Assembly (NCBI GenBank): GCA_022777455.1
Contig: JALFGI010000120.1
Span: forward strand, 1 to 5,246
Reading direction: 5' to 3'
DNA length: 5,246 nt
Origin: Clostridiales bacterium
GTDB lineage: Bacteria; Bacillota_A; Clostridia; Oscillospirales; Oscillospiraceae
Shown here: positions 4,402 to 5,246 of the stretch, in pieces
Layout of the letters: each line of letters starts with the position of its first letter
How positions within the stretch are numbered: position 1 is the first letter of the stretch
Position numbers and translations under genes: made by a program
The notes under the pieces: generated by a model
Told to the model about the DNA's origin: nothing
Databases searched by the model: none
Seen by the model: the letters and a program-made list of their open reading frames with translations, nothing else

Positions 4402-5246
4402 ATGGATATGATCATCACTCCGAAAACGCTCTCCGGGGAGATTACCGCCATCCCCTCCAAATCCCAGGCCCACCGGCTGCTGATCTGCGCCGCCTTTGCC
4501 GACGAGCCTACAGTGCTCCACTGCCCGGAAACCAACCGGGATATGGATGCCACCGCCGGGTGTCTCCGGTCCCTGGGGGCGGACATTACCCGCACAAGCA
4601 CCGGCTACCTGGTCAGGCCTGTGCAGTTCCTTCCCGAATCCGCCGTGCTGAACTGTCAGGACAGCGGCTCTACCTTGCGGTTTTTGCTGCCGGTGGCAGG
4701 CGCTCTGGGGGTGGACACCATCTTCCAGATGGAAGGAAGGCTCCCCCAGCGTCCCCTCTCCCCTCTGTGGGAGGAAATGGAGCGGATGGGCTGCCGGCTC
4801 AGCAGGCCAACAGAAGACACCCTTCGCTGCCAGGGAAGGCTGTCCCCCGGAACCTTCACCATCAGCGGCGGCATTTCCAGCCAGTTTATCACGGGGCTGC
4901 TCCTTGCCTGTGCCCTGATCCCCGGGGAAAGCCGGATTGAAATCACCGGGAAGCTGGAATCCGCGCCCTATGTGACCATGACTTTGGAGGCCATGAAACG
5001 ATTTGGTCTGGAGGTCAAGGATTTTACGGTAACAGGCGGGCAGCCCTTCCGCTCCCCCGGGCAGCTAACCGTGGAGGGTGACTGGAGCAACGGCGCCTTC
5101 TTCCTCGCCGCCAAGGCGCTGGGAAGCGACGTTGAGGTTGCGAACCTCTCTCCTGTTTCCGCCCAGGGTGACCGTGCAGCGGCGGAGCTTTTGCCGGGGC
5201 TGGAGGATTTTCTCACCATCGATGCCTCCGATATCCCCGATCTGGT
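4402..5246 (+). CDS. aroA: EPSP synthase (3-phosphoshikimate 1-carboxyvinyltransferase), 3' end cut off
   Basis: It transfers the enolpyruvyl group of PEP to shikimate 3-phosphate, the sixth shikimate step. The frame is open from 4402 to the window end, giving 281 of roughly 420 residues. Seen are PSKSQAHR (18-25) for substrate binding and NCQDSGSTLRFLLP (84-97). Also seen are GRLPQRPLSPL (112-122), GGISSQFITGLLLACALI (156-173), SAPYVTMT (187-194) and GDWSNGAFFLAA (226-237). The end DIPDL (277-281) corresponds to the catalytic Asp region. The PEP-loop glycine, equivalent to Gly96 in E. coli, is kept at G89 in DSGSTLR, so it is not the Ala-type variant. Glyphosate response cannot be predicted further. 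The ATG at 4402 is 1 nt after the aroB stop, and AGGA (4391-4394) is 7 nt upstream. ATG 4408 is spaced less well. Confidence 0.95.
   Translation, partial: MDMIITPKTLSGEITAIPSKSQAHRLLICAAFADEPTVLHCPETNRDMDATAGCLRSLGADITRTSTGYLVRPVQFLPESAVLNCQDSGSTLRFLLPVAGALGVDTIFQMEGRLPQRPLSPLWEEMERMGCRLSRPTEDTLRCQGRLSPGTFTISGGISSQFITGLLLACALIPGESRIEITGKLESAPYVTMTLEAMKRFGLEVKDFTVTGGQPFRSPGQLTVEGDWSNGAFFLAAKALGSDVEVANLSPVSAQGDRAAAELLPGLEDFLTIDASDIPDL

Overview
The window looks like chromosomal DNA from a GC-rich clostridial Firmicute, probably of the Oscillospiraceae type (the Faecalibacterium / Oscillibacter / Flavonifractor neighbourhood). This is an inference from three things: strong AGGAG-type ribosome binding sites 7-8 nt from most starts, sigma-A-like promoters, and GC-ending codons in genes set against an AT-rich control region. 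The genus cannot be fixed from the sequence alone.

There are two divergent transcription units. On the minus strand (about 1230 down to 225) a strong promoter drives a RimJ/RimL-type GNAT acetyltransferase followed, 14 nt later, by a NUDIX hydrolase. Positions 1-224, downstream of that unit, hold no gene I can support, only short GC-rich inverted repeats. On the plus strand, from about 1295 to the window end, lies an aromatic amino acid operon: type I-beta DAHP synthase with an N-terminal regulatory domain, prephenate dehydrogenase (tyrA), 3-dehydroquinate synthase (aroB) and EPSP synthase (aroA, cut by the window end). The four genes overlap or nearly touch (4-nt overlap, 13-nt overlap, 1-nt gap), which suggests one message with coupled translation. 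They supply the entry step of the shikimate pathway, its second step, its sixth step, and the tyrosine branch.

The most interesting part is the 200 bases before the DAHP synthase gene. An extended -10 promoter is followed by a 22-codon leader ORF (1354-1422) with a good ribosome binding site and eight consecutive aromatic codons, Tyr-Phe-Tyr-Tyr-Tyr-Tyr-Phe-Phe. Just downstream is a perfect 11-bp terminator hairpin with a U tract (1473-1506). The segment between them (1431-1438) can pair either with the leader coding region (1372-1379) or with the 5' arm of the terminator (1476-1483). This is the complete layout of a ribosome-mediated Tyr/Phe transcription attenuator. It contains no Trp codon, so it should read tyrosine and phenylalanine charging only. 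The DAHP synthase it controls also carries the residues associated with tyrosine feedback in the Thermotoga enzyme, so the pathway seems to be controlled by tyrosine at both RNA and enzyme level.
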